A program made the position numbers and the translations under genes. A stretch of 64,000 bases of DNA, taken from Trichuris trichiura. Its lineage: Eukaryota > Nematoda > Enoplea > Trichinellida > Trichuridae. The first letter of the stretch is position 1. Every line of letters begins with the position of its first letter. The stretch spans positions 186,001-250,000 of the forward strand of contig JBAJFE010000035.1 of the NCBI GenBank assembly GCA_037903355.1. Direction: 5' to 3'. The notes below the pieces were generated by a model that worked only from the letters and a program-made list of their open reading frames with translations, made no database searches and had not been told where the DNA came from. Below, piece after piece: positions 22,206 to 34,799 of the stretch.

Positions 22206-25200
22206 ATGGTTATGCTGACAGACCTGCTTATGCCGTGGCGTCTTTGCCGACGCTTTCGCGACCGACTGCTGCCTTGGTCCCTGTCCGATGTGCGTTGCAG
22301 TACGCGTAGCTTGTTCGCTCAGTCGGCTGGCAACTTCTCGCCCGATCAGCTGACCTACGATGGACGAATCGTCACCGCCGACGACAACACCGAGGAGGAG
22401 TTGAACCGGATGCAGTCGTCAGTGGTAAGCCACACTTCCCCCGGCACTGTATAGTTTCATTTTTTGTTTGCTTCCTTTTTAGGCTTGTATGCTTAATCGT
22501 ATAAGCGGCAGCCCCGACGATGTGCCCAGTTGTCCAGAAGAGGAGGTGAGTTAAAGCCGCTTTTCATTTTTGGCGAAAACTTAGTTTCGCGTCGCGCTTT
22601 GTCTCCACATCATTGAGTTCACCCCGCCTATTCACGGTAGGCACGTGGCATCGGCAGCGGTCGAGACGTCGGCGATGGTGTCTCATCGGCCGGCAGACGC
22701 TGCCGCCGTCTGGTGGCCGCGTCGGTTTGTCTTTTTTCCCAATTGCAGACGTAGGATCGTCAGCTGATGCCGGCGACGCGACAGTGAAAAACCGTAAAGC
22801 GTGATTGATCGCCGCAACCATTGGACGGCAGCTATTCATTTGCACCAGTGTGTTGCAACGCGTATCGACCTCGTTTTCTCTGTTTCTCTCTCTTTCTCGC
22901 TGCTTGTGTTCTTTTTGTGGTGATCGCACCAGTTGACGCGCGCGTCGACCGGCAATCCTTTTTGAATAGTCAAAGGCGGGACTCCGCCGACGCGCCATTC
23001 GGGTCGGCAATGGCACTTGGTGGTGGCGTAAATTTTTTGCATATTCCTGCCCGCAAGCCCAGTTATGCAAGCCCAATTAGGCACACTCTGGCTAGACTGC
23101 CGTGATGTCATTGACCGCTCGTCGTTACCGTAGCCGATTGATAACTCGCTAACGACGCAGCATGTGTTCAACTAATTTATACGCACATTGCCTGCTTGAA
23201 CGGTTGTGCAGCGCCAATAAGTTGTCCCTTTGAGACTCTGACGACAAGGTACCAACTGGCATGATCGTAAAACCGAAACTGACTAAATTTGGCTGGTCAT
23301 TCAAAGCTGCCCCTCCGTTGGTTAGATGCCGTTTGAATTTTTAAAAAATGGCCCAATGGCAATAAAGGGCAGTAGCGAAGCCGAAACGAAGGGGATTGAT
23401 TGGGAAAAGGCCTTTTCCTTAAAGCTGTAAAACGTTGAGCATGAGCTTTTGACGTGTTGACTGATTGGTTGATGCGCTCATGTTCTCCGGTCATCCGTAT
23501 AGGCGATGACGTAATTGCTTTAACTAATCGAAATGGTCTTTGTCAGCTAGTTCATATTTTATTCCGTGTAAAAGGTTGGGTTGGACAGTTTTTCTTTCCC
23601 TAAATGGCCTCGCACTGTTCGGCATATTCTTTTATCGATTACTGATAAAGGAAGTGAGGCGTACCTGCCACCATTGTAATCATCAAAAGTTCGTCACTCG
23701 CGACTTCAATCTGTTGAGTTCCATTCAAGAATCCTACCGAATAAGAACCTGCATATCAATATACGAATAGCATGCCGGCTTCTGCGGTCTTGAAGTGCCT
23801 ACTCAATAAGATATGAGCGTGTAAATACTTTTTGTTTGAACGCTTTCGCGTTAGACGAACAAGGAGACAACTGAGCTGACGTTTCCAAGACGTTCTTAGA
23901 GGGTTAGTTGCTTGCACGGTAAAAAGGAACGTATTGGTGAAAATGAGATTGACGCTTTGACTTCTAGCCTGATTCACCGTTGACCATTAGGAAATCGTGA
24001 ACGGAGAGCCGCTTGTCAAATTGAAAGGAAATCAACCAAACTGCTTAGCAAAATGGGGCTGTCGACTAAGGCCTATCGAACTTCGCAGCTTAGCGTCGGT
24101 GTAGCTGGTTGAAAAGTCGCTGACGTAACAAGGATCGGAAAGGAAAAATTTTCCTATTTGGTTAACAAATTACCATTGGGCGAGCAACGCGGGCTAGAAA
24201 TAGGTTTCTCTATTCACGCTGAACTTTGAGCCACGTAAGGCAGCGACGGAACATAATCGAGATCGATCGATAAATTTAATAAGCAACATTCCTGGGACCA
24301 TTTAATTCATGACAGTTCGACCGAGTGTTAAGAGTAGGCGGTCATGATTGATTTGCTCATTGAATAAGTTCGACTCGCTTCGTCATAATCCAATGTAGGC
24401 TGCAAAATGATATAATCTATTACAGTAGCTTTTCATTTCTAGAATATGTTCATTTTGACAGTTGCTAAGATTTGAAACTATCGGCGCTCGAACTTAGTCA
24501 ACAGTTGATAAGTGATGCTACTTGACGTAAATAACAAAAATGTCGGAGGCTTTGCGCAGGCGGAGTTCTTTTTTCTTTCGCTCTCATCTCGGCAGCACAT
24601 TGAGTGATGTAACCATCGTGCAGTTGAAAATAGTGTCGAATTAAGTCTGCCGAGATGAGTGATGGCGAAATCCGTGGAACGAAAAATCTTCGCTGCCATC
24701 CATCTCTGCTGTCACTTTCTGTCTTTTTAGTTATTTTACAATGGCAGATCGATGCTGGTTCCATTGGACACAGTATGACGTGACCTCGTTGAAAAGCAAG
24801 TTTCAAATGTCAACATCTCCAACTGCCATTTCGTTTGAACTTTTGCTTCCTTTCACCACTTGCGACGCTAACGTTGAAACGCCCTTCGTTTTCGCGCAAA
24901 GCTAATTTGTCCAATCGACGAAAACGTGCAAATGGGAAAGTTTGCTTTTCCACTTTCCTTATTTTGACTTTAAAAAAAAGCTCCCGCAATCCTAAGGCAA
25001 AGTTGCACGACGAACTGCGCCGTCAGCGTAGACGCCTCTGCTGCTGATAAGCCAGATTTGCATATCTATCATTTATGCAAATTTTGGTTTGAATTTCGGT
25101 CGTCAGTGTCTTCTCAGTTAGGCATCCCGCGGTCATATTGTACGTTCTCTGGCCATCGTTTTCTGCCATTCTCTAAGCCTCACCCTACACGTAAAGCTTA

Positions 25201-25960
25201 TATTTCGTCTTAGGTAAGGCGGGGTGTTCCGAAGCAAAGGCAAAACGGAGTAGTCGCATGTTTGCCGGAAAAAACTTGCGCTTTCTCAGTCGGCGAGACA
25301 AGCTTGGCTGTGTCACACCGTCGGCAGTCGAAGCAGCCAACTTTCAAAAGCGTCGACCCATTGCAGCTACGTGCAACAAGAAAAATAAATTATTTCTTTG
25401 ACTTGACAAACTGCAGACCCGTTTGCGAGCTTTAAAATATTCCTGAAATCTCGAGCCACATACAGTACCCTCGTTAATGATAAGTAGGGATTATGTAAAG
25501 AGCGCGTATCTTTTGAATACATTGCCACGTCATCTCGACTTTTTTAGTCATCTGAATTGTTTTAGTGCGTCGTGTGTCTGACCAACAGAGCATCGCTACA
25601 GACGTTTCCGTGCGGCCACATGGTCCTGTGCCGCAAATGCTTCGTAAAGACGGTCCAGGTAAGCTTTTTGACTTGGACGAAAGAGGCTGTGCAGCTCTGT
25701 TCGTAAAGGAGTAACATATTTTTCGCAACAGTGTTGGGTAAATGTTTTTTCGTCATTTTCAGGTGGCGTTGGACGAAAGGCAATTGCCTTTGCGCTGCAT
25801 CATATGTCGGAGCAGAATTGTTAGGCTTAAGCAGCAGTATCCCCGGTGTCGCATAGTGGTGCATACGCAGATATTTCCTCCTCCTCCGTTGTACGCGAAC
25901 AACGACTTGGAAGCATCGTCGACGCCGTCGTCGGCTCTTCGCTATTCTGGTTATTGCTGA
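22206..25960 (+). CDS. Small RING-finger protein (C3HC4), probable E3 ubiquitin ligase
   Basis: Four exons, all joined in phase 0: 22206-22424, 22483-22545, 25566-25658 and 25763-25960 (190 residues). The N-terminus is rich in Leu, Arg and Trp (MPWRLCRRFRDRLLPW); an acidic stretch (ADDNTEEELNRMQSS) and PSCPEEE follow. The RING finger has all eight zinc ligands: Cys95, Cys98, Cys110, His112, Cys116, Cys119, Cys137 and Cys140 (CVVCLTNRASLQTFPCGHMV, then CIICRSRI). Known for RING proteins: they bring an E2 enzyme to a substrate for ubiquitin transfer. I do not recognise the subfamily. A 3-kb intron separates the acidic linker from the RING exons; the join is supported by phase and by good GTGAGT and TTTTAG sites. 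The start ATG at 22206 and the extent of the last exon are less certain. Confidence 0.8.
22546..25565 (+). other. Large intron of the RING-finger gene
   Basis: This 3-kb intron has a GTGAGT donor and a TTTTAG acceptor. It contains a palindromic interspersed repeat (25148-25240). Open frames near 22.6-23.2 kb lie on both strands in GC-rich sequence and show no domain. An exon belonging to another isoform cannot be excluded. Confidence 0.55.
25148..25240. repeat. Palindromic interspersed repeat, copy D
   Basis: TCTGCCATTCTCTAAGCCTC, a central ACACGTAAAGCTTATATTTCG, then TCTTAGGTAAGGCGGGG. It has the same arm order and centre as copies at 1.8, 5.4 and 13.9 kb but is more diverged. It sits in the large intron of the RING-finger gene. 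Confidence 0.5.
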
Positions 25961-28900
25961 ATGGATGCTTCGCCCATCGAACTTGTCCTTGTCTGGTCAT
26001 TGACGCAGTTGTCTTCTCTCTTTCAAGTTTGGGTTTTCTCTTTTGCGGCATTTTTGCTCTTATTTATTGCGCTGTTATGTACAGTATCACATTTCCATCA
26101 CCGCATGGACATCCGTGTCCATTAGGAACGTGCAGTTCATTTGATCTGTGTATTCTGTGAAGCGTATGCAATTTCTCTTCTTTTTTCTTCTTGTACGTTA
26201 TTACCACGTCAGCATTTTTACTACCATTCACCGTCTCGTCATGGCACGTGACTCTAAACTTCCGAAAGCCCAGCTTTTACTTGTCGTTTCTATTTGAAAA
26301 TGTGTTACGCATTTCAAGTGACTCGTTTCCTCTTCTTCCTCCTCCTCTTTTCCGTGTGTCGGCGATTGGGAATTTACGTAGAAAATTAGTTATTGACGTT
26401 CTTTACGACAACGACCGCTTTTGTCGATTTGGTATTACCGTTTACGAGCGAAAACCACTGCTATTTATTCCCAATAGTCTGATATCGATTCGTCCCTATC
26501 TTATATCGTTTATATCCTACAATAATGCACGTTTAGTTCTTTGCGTGTTTTTTGTACTATCGCATTGTGTCTAACAACCTTACGTAGGCGATGAGTCGCT
26601 TTATAAGCGACAAATGCAAACGTGCATCGCTTCAAGGAATGCACTTAATGCTTCCCCGTTACGACCATCTACTGCGGAGATGCTGTACATTGACTCGTAA
26701 GTCAATTATCGAATCAGTCTTACTTTTTACGCTTTACCTTTCCATCGAAGGTGTAACCGCGGCTACGATAGTCGATATTTTTCCTTGTCAGTTTCTGTTA
26801 GCTCACTTTGAAAAAGGTCAGATGAGATCGACTGTCATCAATGATAAATGTTCTGCGCGATAGATAAGCAAAATTAGCATATCCCAACCTTCAATGCCTA
26901 CACCTTGCTGACGTCATCACTGTGTAATTATTAACTCGGTTTGATGTGAACAAGGCAGTACGAATGGTTGCCTATCATTGCGCGAAAAATAATCATTCAT
27001 TTTGCTAATAATAGGCTAATGCGACACACCTTTAACCAACTGGTAAATTGAGAATTTATGATGGAGGCTACGCGAATAGTGATAGGCTAATACCCTAAGG
27101 TCTGCATTATTTTTGATGCCTTTCGAGTCAGTTATCTATAGGAAATAAGCAATAAGAATCGGTAGGATGTGGAAATGGAACGTGCTGTAGAAAAGATATT
27201 ACCTTCACAAATTCGTTGAAGCACCAGCTATGAATGATTGCGTCACTGCCCGCTGTTGTGTACGCTCATTCGGAATGAAGTTTTGCTAACGTTCATTTCC
27301 ATTGTTAAAGAGCTGTAACGGCATTTGCGATCAATGAACAAAAGGAAAGAAAAACCAACATTCATTCTTACGACTAAGCACATTTGCTGAGTGACTGTCG
27401 CAGTGACCGACGTCGGGGCGTTGTCATTCCTCAGTGCAATCACATCACAAGCTTTCTTATAGCGTTAAAGCGATTCTAGAGGAGTTGCGCTGCGAACGAC
27501 TGCTACAACGTAAAAATTGTACGCGCTCCTAAAATGCTTATGCAAAGCAATAAAACTTTCATTTCAAGATACCCGAACTCATAAACGTAACATGAATGAA
27601 TGCATTGGATTGCAAACAGGATGTTGGAACAATCATCTACAGTAAATCTTACCGGCGCCTTGAATTTCAAAAAATCGAAAATAGGCATTACTGTAACTTA
27701 TTGATTTACAAGTGCATCTTCACCAGTTAGTAAGAATAGCCGAAATTTTGCTTTCGAGCCAATCACACTTTTTGGATAGGAGAAGTTTACGTCATAAGTT
27801 TGTAAAACAATATTTGATAAGGTGTTTCCTTGGCAAAACAAAGACTATGCATAAACGATTAGCAGGTTCTATCGTAATCAAACTTAAGTCGTCTTATAAT
27901 GTGAGCGACTGAACTGTAAAAAAAAATACTTTTGACATTCTCAATCTTCATTAGTGAACTAAACTTAAAGTTATCAGTCTCGAACTATTCACTTTTATTT
28001 CTGAAGAAATTTGATTGCCAAATAATGTTGACATCTTGCAGCAAGCTGGCAGTGTAACAATTCATTTTGCTTTTGCTCTTCATAGCTTATTTTATCAAGT
28101 ATTATCATCTCCTCTTATGGGCTGCATAATAAGATTGGTTTTATTTTCCGTAATTATCTTCTCTCCTGGTTTTATCTTGTCATGATAGCTTGCGTCAGCG
28201 TGTGCGTCAGGAAAAAAAATATACGCAGAAAACGTTTGCCGCTTTTGTGCTCACTTTTATGAATTATTTAAAAATCAGCGGTATAAGAAAATAGTTTTCT
28301 TCACCATGCAGTTGCCGCGCTGGCAGACCCGTTTATATTTTATGCTTTTCATTTTATTGCTTTTTTTAGCGCAGTTTGCTCGGCGATTTATGGTCTTTGC
28401 GCCTGTCGTATGAAATGAGATTGTCGAATTGCACACATTTTCAATTCTCCGCAGATCTACTGTAAATACGAGCCAACTAAAACTATTATGGTAAAAATCG
28501 TGAAAAATGCGCGCGATACGTCACCATCAGGTTTTGTGTCCCTGAAAATACTCTTTTCTCATTGAAGAGGAGTTTTCGACTTGAGGAAAGAAATCAATCT
28601 GCTATCAACCAAAAAATAGGCTCTTAGACGTTCAAGTCCTCTTTTTGCTACAAAAAGTTTGTTACCAATGATTGTTTGCTTTCGTCAGCGTGATTTCCTG
28701 TTTGCTCAGTTATGCATGAAGGTTAGCGTTTAAAGCTAACTTACGGCGTTTTCGGAGTGTGACGTGAAGCTGTCGATCGCCAGTTAGGTTTTGCCTTTTG
28801 CTTATCTACTTAACCTGTTAAGATGAATTTTGCAGGTCGATTGCAAAAACATTTCATTGCATTTTCCTTTTGTCTTTGCGTTTTAGAAGGTTATAAATTA

Positions 28901-29350
28901 GGACAAACGCCCAAGTGGAACGTGCGTAAACAAAAAGCTGGCAAAACCGCGTATGCAATCACGCAGAGAAGTTGTTGTTTTCGTGATTTGTTGCGAAAGT
29001 ATGCTTAGTACCGATCAGATCGCGACAGGCCGCTAAAGCTCTCATTTTTAGACACCATTTGATCTTCTGTATCTAGACCTTACAGTAGCATTGAACGTTG
29101 TTTAGACATTCGTTTTATATTCAATAGATGTATTCCGCGTAAATTCCCTTACTAATCGTTGTTGACGAAAGTGATAAAAATTTTTGTTTTAGCTGGACAT
29201 CGCGACGATCGGTTTTGTTTGCCGAAGCGCTAGTCGACATTGTTTAGCATTTTGCTGCCATTCCGAACGACAGTTGGGCATTTGCGCTCAATCTCGTCGT
29301 TGTGATACACATATATCGTCCCGAAAAAATTGCTCAATAGAAAAAAAGCC
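25961..29350. other. Intergenic DNA between the RING-finger and SLC35F6-like genes
   Basis: The left part should contain the RING-finger 3' UTR. Several plus-strand frames (26191-26574, 26591-26863) are rich in Phe, Ser and Leu and unrelated to anything I recognise. The right end is the promoter of the SLC35F6-like gene. No RNA gene or repeat was noticed. Confidence 0.4.
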
Positions 29351-32111
29351 ATGGAAGATACGGGAAGGAAATGGACTTCCTACCAGCTGTTTCTCGCTTT
29401 TCTGATGGTTTCTACTGGTACGCTAAATACGTTGGCAGCAAAGTGGGGCTTTATTCGTTCGTAAATTAATTCTGATTTTCAAAAAGTTTAGATGGGCTGA
29501 CATGATGTATTCTATTGGACGTCCGTTCAGTCACCCATTCTTGCAGTCGTTGTGTATGTTCATTGGAGAATTTTCCTGCCTTCCAACGTTCCTCATAATA
29601 AAATATATCCGCGATCGGCGAAAGCGTTCCGTTGACTTCGTTAGCGACGAGACACAGCTTGACGCCTCACTAGACGAACGTCCAAAGTTCAATGTGCTCA
29701 TTTTTTTACCGGCAACTTTGTGTGACATGACGGCTACTTCCATAATGTACGTTGGTCTGACAATGACAAACGCTTCAAGTTTTCAAATGCTTCGTGGTAA
29801 GGTCAATCCTTTCATTCTGTTCATTGACTGTAACAATAACTCTCCGTGCTTGCCAGTTGCTCTAATGCTCGTTTATTTTTTTTGTCGTTTATGTTTTATT
29901 AGCGCCCTTAAAGTTCGCATACTTTTCAGCGGGTAGCTGGTTACTTTCGCGGCATCATTCTGAGGTTTCGAACAAAATCATCATCTTATCTCATGCGTAG
30001 TCATCTATTTTTTTATTTACGTATTTTCCCTGCTATTGCTGTCCTTGAAAACAAGATTTCTTGCAACCATTTTGTGTTCTTGACAGTAGGCAACGCCAGT
30101 AGTAAAAAGAGTTCCACGTTTTAATAAATGATCTCGAGTTCGCTTTTACAAAAAGGCTTCAATGCTCTCCCATTGTCTTCTATCTCGACAAGGAGGCTCA
30201 CAATCGCCGATATCCCTTACAAGAAGCTCAATCCCGAGTCAGTTTGAATACCTTAACGGTACAAAGCCACTTGTAGCAGTTTCGTACTCATTAGCATAAT
30301 AATTACGGGTACTGACACCATTCAGTGAATCCTTTGCGTTGTCATAACAATACAAAGTCACAACAGTGCTTTGTTTAGTTAGAATACAGCAAAGCCTGTG
30401 AAGTTTACCACCTCCTTAAGTTGATAGAAGTTTCACAGGTTCAAGTAGCGAAAATGCAATCCACTTCGTCCTGTAGGTGTCGCCACTGTAGACTTGCGGG
30501 GATGTAATTAAAAAGAGTCGATTTAATACTTTAATGGCTTTCCATTAGGCGTAGGAAATGTGTGAAGTGTTAAGTGTTACCTGCGTTGCGTAAAGATTTT
30601 GAACATTCTACAGAATGCCTTATTTTCAAACATTGCCTGCAGCATAGGTCGAAAAAATTTTTAAAATATTTGCGACAGAATAATAGTATTTCATCTTTGT
30701 CATTGTTGATAGGGTATACTGGTGGTCGAATGTCACTGATAAGTCTTGGCGAATGCATGTAGGCTTGTCCATGACAGATGTGTTGTTAATTGAAGTATTC
30801 CTGGAAATCTTAGCCTGTACGCAACTGAGTCGCTTTTGGGCAATTAATTTTTTCTATCACAAATGTCGACCGTTAGGAAAGCAAAATCATTTTAGGAAAA
30901 GATTGCAACTTCTGTTGATGCTACTTTTGGCTGACATTGTAAAATTACTTTGCGACACTGTCAGCGTTTCCCGCTCTTATCGGCATGCTTTGTTTAACGG
31001 ATTATTTTTATCGTGTAATTTATTGCGTGTTAGCCAAGCAATTTGCTACGTTCTTCAAATGACATTTTTTCCCTTTATTTTGGTTGACACATTCGCTGCT
31101 GCCGTATCGAGTATGGTGGAAAAGCAAATTTGCGCCTAAAAGTTAAACTTTGACTTTTAAGGTGCCACTATAATATTTACCGGAATATTTTCTGTTGCCT
31201 TTTTGGGAATGACTTTGAAGTTGTACAAATGGCTTGGAATGCTTTTGGTCTTGTGCGGGCTGGTAATTGTTGGTTTGTCCGACCTATTGTTTGCCGACAG
31301 TAGCGGAGACAGCGCCGATCCGAAAAGAATGATATCCGGTAATTTTTTTTAACTTAAAGCTCTTTTACGCTTCTCGACCGAAGCTTGTTTAGGAGACTTG
31401 CTGATCCTTATTGCTCAAATCATTATTGCCTTACAAATGGTGTACGAGCAACGATTTGTCAACAAGTATAACGTGCCACCATTGCTGGTAGTTGGTCTTG
31501 AAGGTATACAGTGCAGCCTTGTAAGTAGGCGTCATTTTAACAAAGAAAGGCTTCAGGTTTATTCGGTTGTATTTTGATGACAATAATTTGCGTGTGCTTT
31601 TACTTCGTCAAAGCACAGCCACCATTTACAATAGATCCAGAAATGCGTCTAGAAAACGTGCTTTTTGCTTTTCGTCAAATTTCCGCAAACAGCTTAATAT
31701 TGTTGCCCATCTTGGGTAAGCATTCATTTCCTTGTGGTTCGTCCGCTAACATTTTCGCCCGAAACAGGATTGATCGTTAGCATTGCATTTTTCAATTTCG
31801 CCGGCATCAGCGTTACCAAAGAAATAGACGCCCCAACAAGAATGGTCTTGGATTCCGTTCGAGTCTTCTTTATATGGGCAGTGTCGCTGCTGGCTGGATG
31901 GCAGCATTTTGTATTACTGCAGGTGACCGAAAGCGTGCAACGCCTTTTTTTTATAACATCTTTAAAGTGTTCATTTAAGCTTGGAGGTTTTTTTGTCCTT
32001 CTCTTCGGCATGGTTATCTACAATGACATTTTCCTTCGTCAGTTTATCATTTCTAAGCTTAAACGGCGTCCGAGCGAAACTGTGACAGTGCCCAGCGAAG
32101 AACAGAGCTGA
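29351..32111 (+). CDS. SLC35F6: Solute carrier family 35 member F6-like transporter
   Basis: Seven exons join in phase: 29351-29442, 29492-29796, 31162-31338, 31393-31503, 31557-31715, 31768-31922 and 31980-32111 (376 residues). About ten membrane helices are spread along the chain. Highly conserved family landmarks appear in order: YQLFLAFLMVSTGTLNTLAAKWAD, HPFLQSLCMFIGEFSC, LFLPATLCDMTATSIMYVGL, SSFQMLRG, IFTGIFSVAFLG, WLGMLLVLCGLVIVGLSDLL, GDLLIIAQ-like GDLLILIAQIIIALQMVYEQ, and AFFNFAGISVTKE followed by TRMVLDSVR. Family knowledge: SLC35F6 belongs to the drug/metabolite transporter superfamily; the mammalian protein is found at lysosomes or mitochondria and its substrate is not settled. 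The second intron is 1365 bp and holds a decayed Tigger end. The 57-bp intron at 31923-31979 is a multiple of three with no stop, so retention would add 19 residues. The gene converges on HIBCH with 126 bp between stops. Confidence 0.96.
29797..31161 (+). other. Large second intron of the SLC35F6-like gene
   Basis: Donor GTAAGG, acceptor TTTTAAG, one carried base on each side. It contains a decayed Tigger terminal repeat at 30388-30426 and a 128-codon open frame at 30753-31139 that is hydrophobic but unrecognised. Confidence 0.8.
30388..30426. repeat. Decayed Tigger terminal inverted repeat
   Basis: CAGCAAAGCCTGTGAAGTTT followed by ACCACCTCCTTAAGTTGAT, preceded by TA. It aligns base for base, with about eight substitutions and one extra T, to the right end of the intact Tigger element at 18431-20738 read inward. 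No transposase or matching second end was found nearby, so it is a solo or truncated relic. Confidence 0.7.
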
Positions 32112-32237
32112 ATTTGCAACAAAACAACTTATCTTCATTTCGAGGGCGTCCGTACTACCTTTATGTAAATTATTAAGTTTCAGTATAGTTGTTCGGCCGA
32201 AGGTGATGTTAGGAAGCATTGATAATCTGGAAAGGGC

Positions 32238-34799
32238 TTAATCAAAGAAGAGCTCTTTTTCCGGAGGAAGAGGAGCGAAAAAGTTGTTCAGCGATTCCTC
32301 GTCCACTTGTTCAAGTCTACTTGGTGACCACTTTGGCTCGCCGTCTTTGTCGATTAAAACTGTATTTGAAGATCAGTAAAGACAGGAAAAAATGGAACTT
32401 TTTTTGTCCACCTGAGCGAACTCCCTCGTAGAAGTCGTGCTGCCTAATCATGCGCTGACTTAATCTGTACTCCATTTTCATACATTCTTCAAAAGACATC
32501 GTCCTTCCAAGTTTCATCTGTTTTAGCGTTACTTTCAAAGAAGTAGGTGACTGAAAAGGTTCATTCTATTGTAAAGCTGAACAGCATTAATTTCCAAACT
32601 GGGGAACGCACCATCTTCTCAAGTCGAGCGAGGCAATTTTTTGCCCAGGTTGATGCATCGTCCCGGAGTCTCTGCATCACTTCTTCCATCCGATCTGCGG
32701 AAAACGCGTATTCTATTTGTTCCATGTGTGGAGAAAGTGAAAAGTTACGCGTCTCCCCACAGCTCTGCAATGGAATGACACCTTGTAAAGTTTGATATGC
32801 TTCTCCCTACGTACTTGTGCGTGGTATCGTTGTAGGACCCTTCGAATGGAAGATACGTCATTGAGTCCTTTACCTTTCATGAGGTCTTCCTCGAGATTTT
32901 CGGTCTTTTGAATCAGTGGTTAGAAGCATTACTATAGTGCACGATTGTTACCTCGTTTTCGCTTATGAAGTGTGTCGCTACTCCTGCCTCGTACACGTCC
33001 CGTCCTGTTAGTCGAGTACCCGTTAAAGCAAGAAATATTCCCAAATTTCCTGCCAGTCTAGGCAAAAAGTAGCTTCCACCAACGTCAGGGAAAAAGCCTT
33101 AAATTTAAATATGAACGCGGGTAACACCTACTTTATCCAAGAATGACCTATGGCCGTTTCAGGCATAGCGAACATCGTTCGCCTCGTCGCAACTCGAAAT
33201 AAGGAATGTACGGACAGTCCGACACCCTAAAGTTCAAATTTGAACCTGCAACAATTGCAGTGAAACCGATTAGTCTTCTGCTTTAAAACAATAGCTTGCA
33301 GCCTTCTTTCAACGCAAAAAACAAGTATTAACGTTACATTAATGAAATACTGCTTTATATAGTACCTTGAAAGGAACAGTTAATTGAAAATGATGCTAAA
33401 ATCATACAATCCTAGGTTTCAAAAATTTGAATTAGTCTTGCAACAAAATAAAACACGATTTACTCCTCCCATGACGATTCCATCGATGAGAGCAACGAAT
33501 GGCACCCGAAGCGTTTTAATCAAATTATTCAAGAGATATTCTTTCTGAAAAAGGGTCTCCGTCAACTGAGTTTTCTTTCTGCTTGCCTCTGCTAAAGCTT
33601 AAATTCGACGACAATGTAAATGGGCCAATTCTAATCATTTCTTACCTCTGATATCGCCTCCCGCGCAGAACGCCTTATGGCCCGCGCCTTTGAGTAAAAT
33701 TAATTTTGCTGATCGGTCTGCATTGATTTGCTAAATGAAAATCAGTTAACAGCAGAAATAGATGAGTCAGACTGAAGTAATCTGAAAATATTGTAAAGCC
33801 TGAAAATCGTTTAAACATATTACAGTTTTCAAAAAAGAAAAAACCCGTTACAAAGAAGAAAAAAGAAAAACAACTTATTACAGTATGCAAACTATAGCGT
33901 ATTAGCTAATAGTGTACGTTATGTACAGCGGTCAGCTTTTCGATGATCAAAGCATTGCGAAAATCCACTGAAGCAAGAAGCAGCAATGCCACTTTGAAGA
34001 ACTGATCAGCCTGAGTCGCGCAACATAGAGACGCTAAATGTGTGAACGAAAATAGTACGGGGAAACAAAAGACCAGTTGCTCAGCTATCTTTGACAAAGT
34101 CAGTTAGGGAAAGAACGGTTTTACGCCTGCGGAATCACTCTCGCAAATTAAGATTTTCCGGACAGAAGTTTTAGTATTAACGTTCTGTTTAAATTAATAG
34201 TAAAAATTAAGCTGCAAATATAACTTCCAAAGTAATCGTTTTTAAGAACTCAGAACTACTGTGAACTACTACTAACAACCCTGAATCAAAATATTTGACT
34301 ACAATTGAACCACGTTGAGCCTGTCCAAACGTTGTCTGGTAGTCTTATTTGCTTTGATTCTCGTAGGCGTAAAATACCTAACCTACAAACAAGCAGTTAA
34401 ACGTTCAGACAAAGTTGATGAGTGAAAAGACAAAGTTAAGTGCACGGTGTCGAAGAATGGCTTGATTATCAAATGTTAGCATACAGCACTATCAGCAAAG
34501 ATCATTCACGCATCCCGCGAACAGGATTCGAAGAAAGACTACTGAATCAAGCTTGGTACACAAGCAGTTTATCGGAAATTTCTAAAATTCACCTTAAGCA
34601 AAATAAGCAGTTCTTCGATCATTTGCAGAGTCAACGCGTTAAGAACCTCAGGACGGTTGAGAGTTATGCCAAACTTGCCTCCTTCTGCCCTCACGATAAC
34701 GTCGCCTAATAAATTCGAATGACAGCGCCTTGCCGTGAATACTGCTGCCGAAATAGCTTTTTCCAGTACGATCGCACAACCCGCCAATGATCGTGTCAT
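32238..34799 (-). CDS. HIBCH: 3-hydroxyisobutyryl-CoA hydrolase, mitochondrial
   Basis: Nine exons join in phase: 34799-34593, 33730-33646, 33591-33464, 33226-33148, 33097-32952, 32904-32815, 32764-32612, 32550-32412 and 32359-32238 (382 residues, close to the usual length of about 385). It hydrolyses 3-hydroxyisobutyryl-CoA in mitochondrial valine breakdown. The Arg- and Ala-rich N-terminus ([19 protein letters not shown]-type) suits a mitochondrial presequence. Crotonase-fold landmarks appear in order: [25 protein letters not shown] (oxyanion hole), [45 protein letters not shown] (active-site Glu and Asp), [45 protein letters not shown] and [14 protein letters not shown]. All joins fall inside conserved motifs. 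The weakest splice site is the GTCATT donor at 33147. Overlapping antisense 3' ends with SLC35F6 are likely. Confidence 0.96.
33731..34592 (-). other. First intron of HIBCH
   Basis: An 862-bp intron, donor GTGAAT and acceptor TTTAG, phase 0. Small open frames inside it have no recognisable feature. Confidence 0.75.

Noticed and set aside
34511..34560. GGATTCGAA resembling the reverse of a tRNA T-loop
   Set aside because: No cloverleaf could be built around it on either strand.
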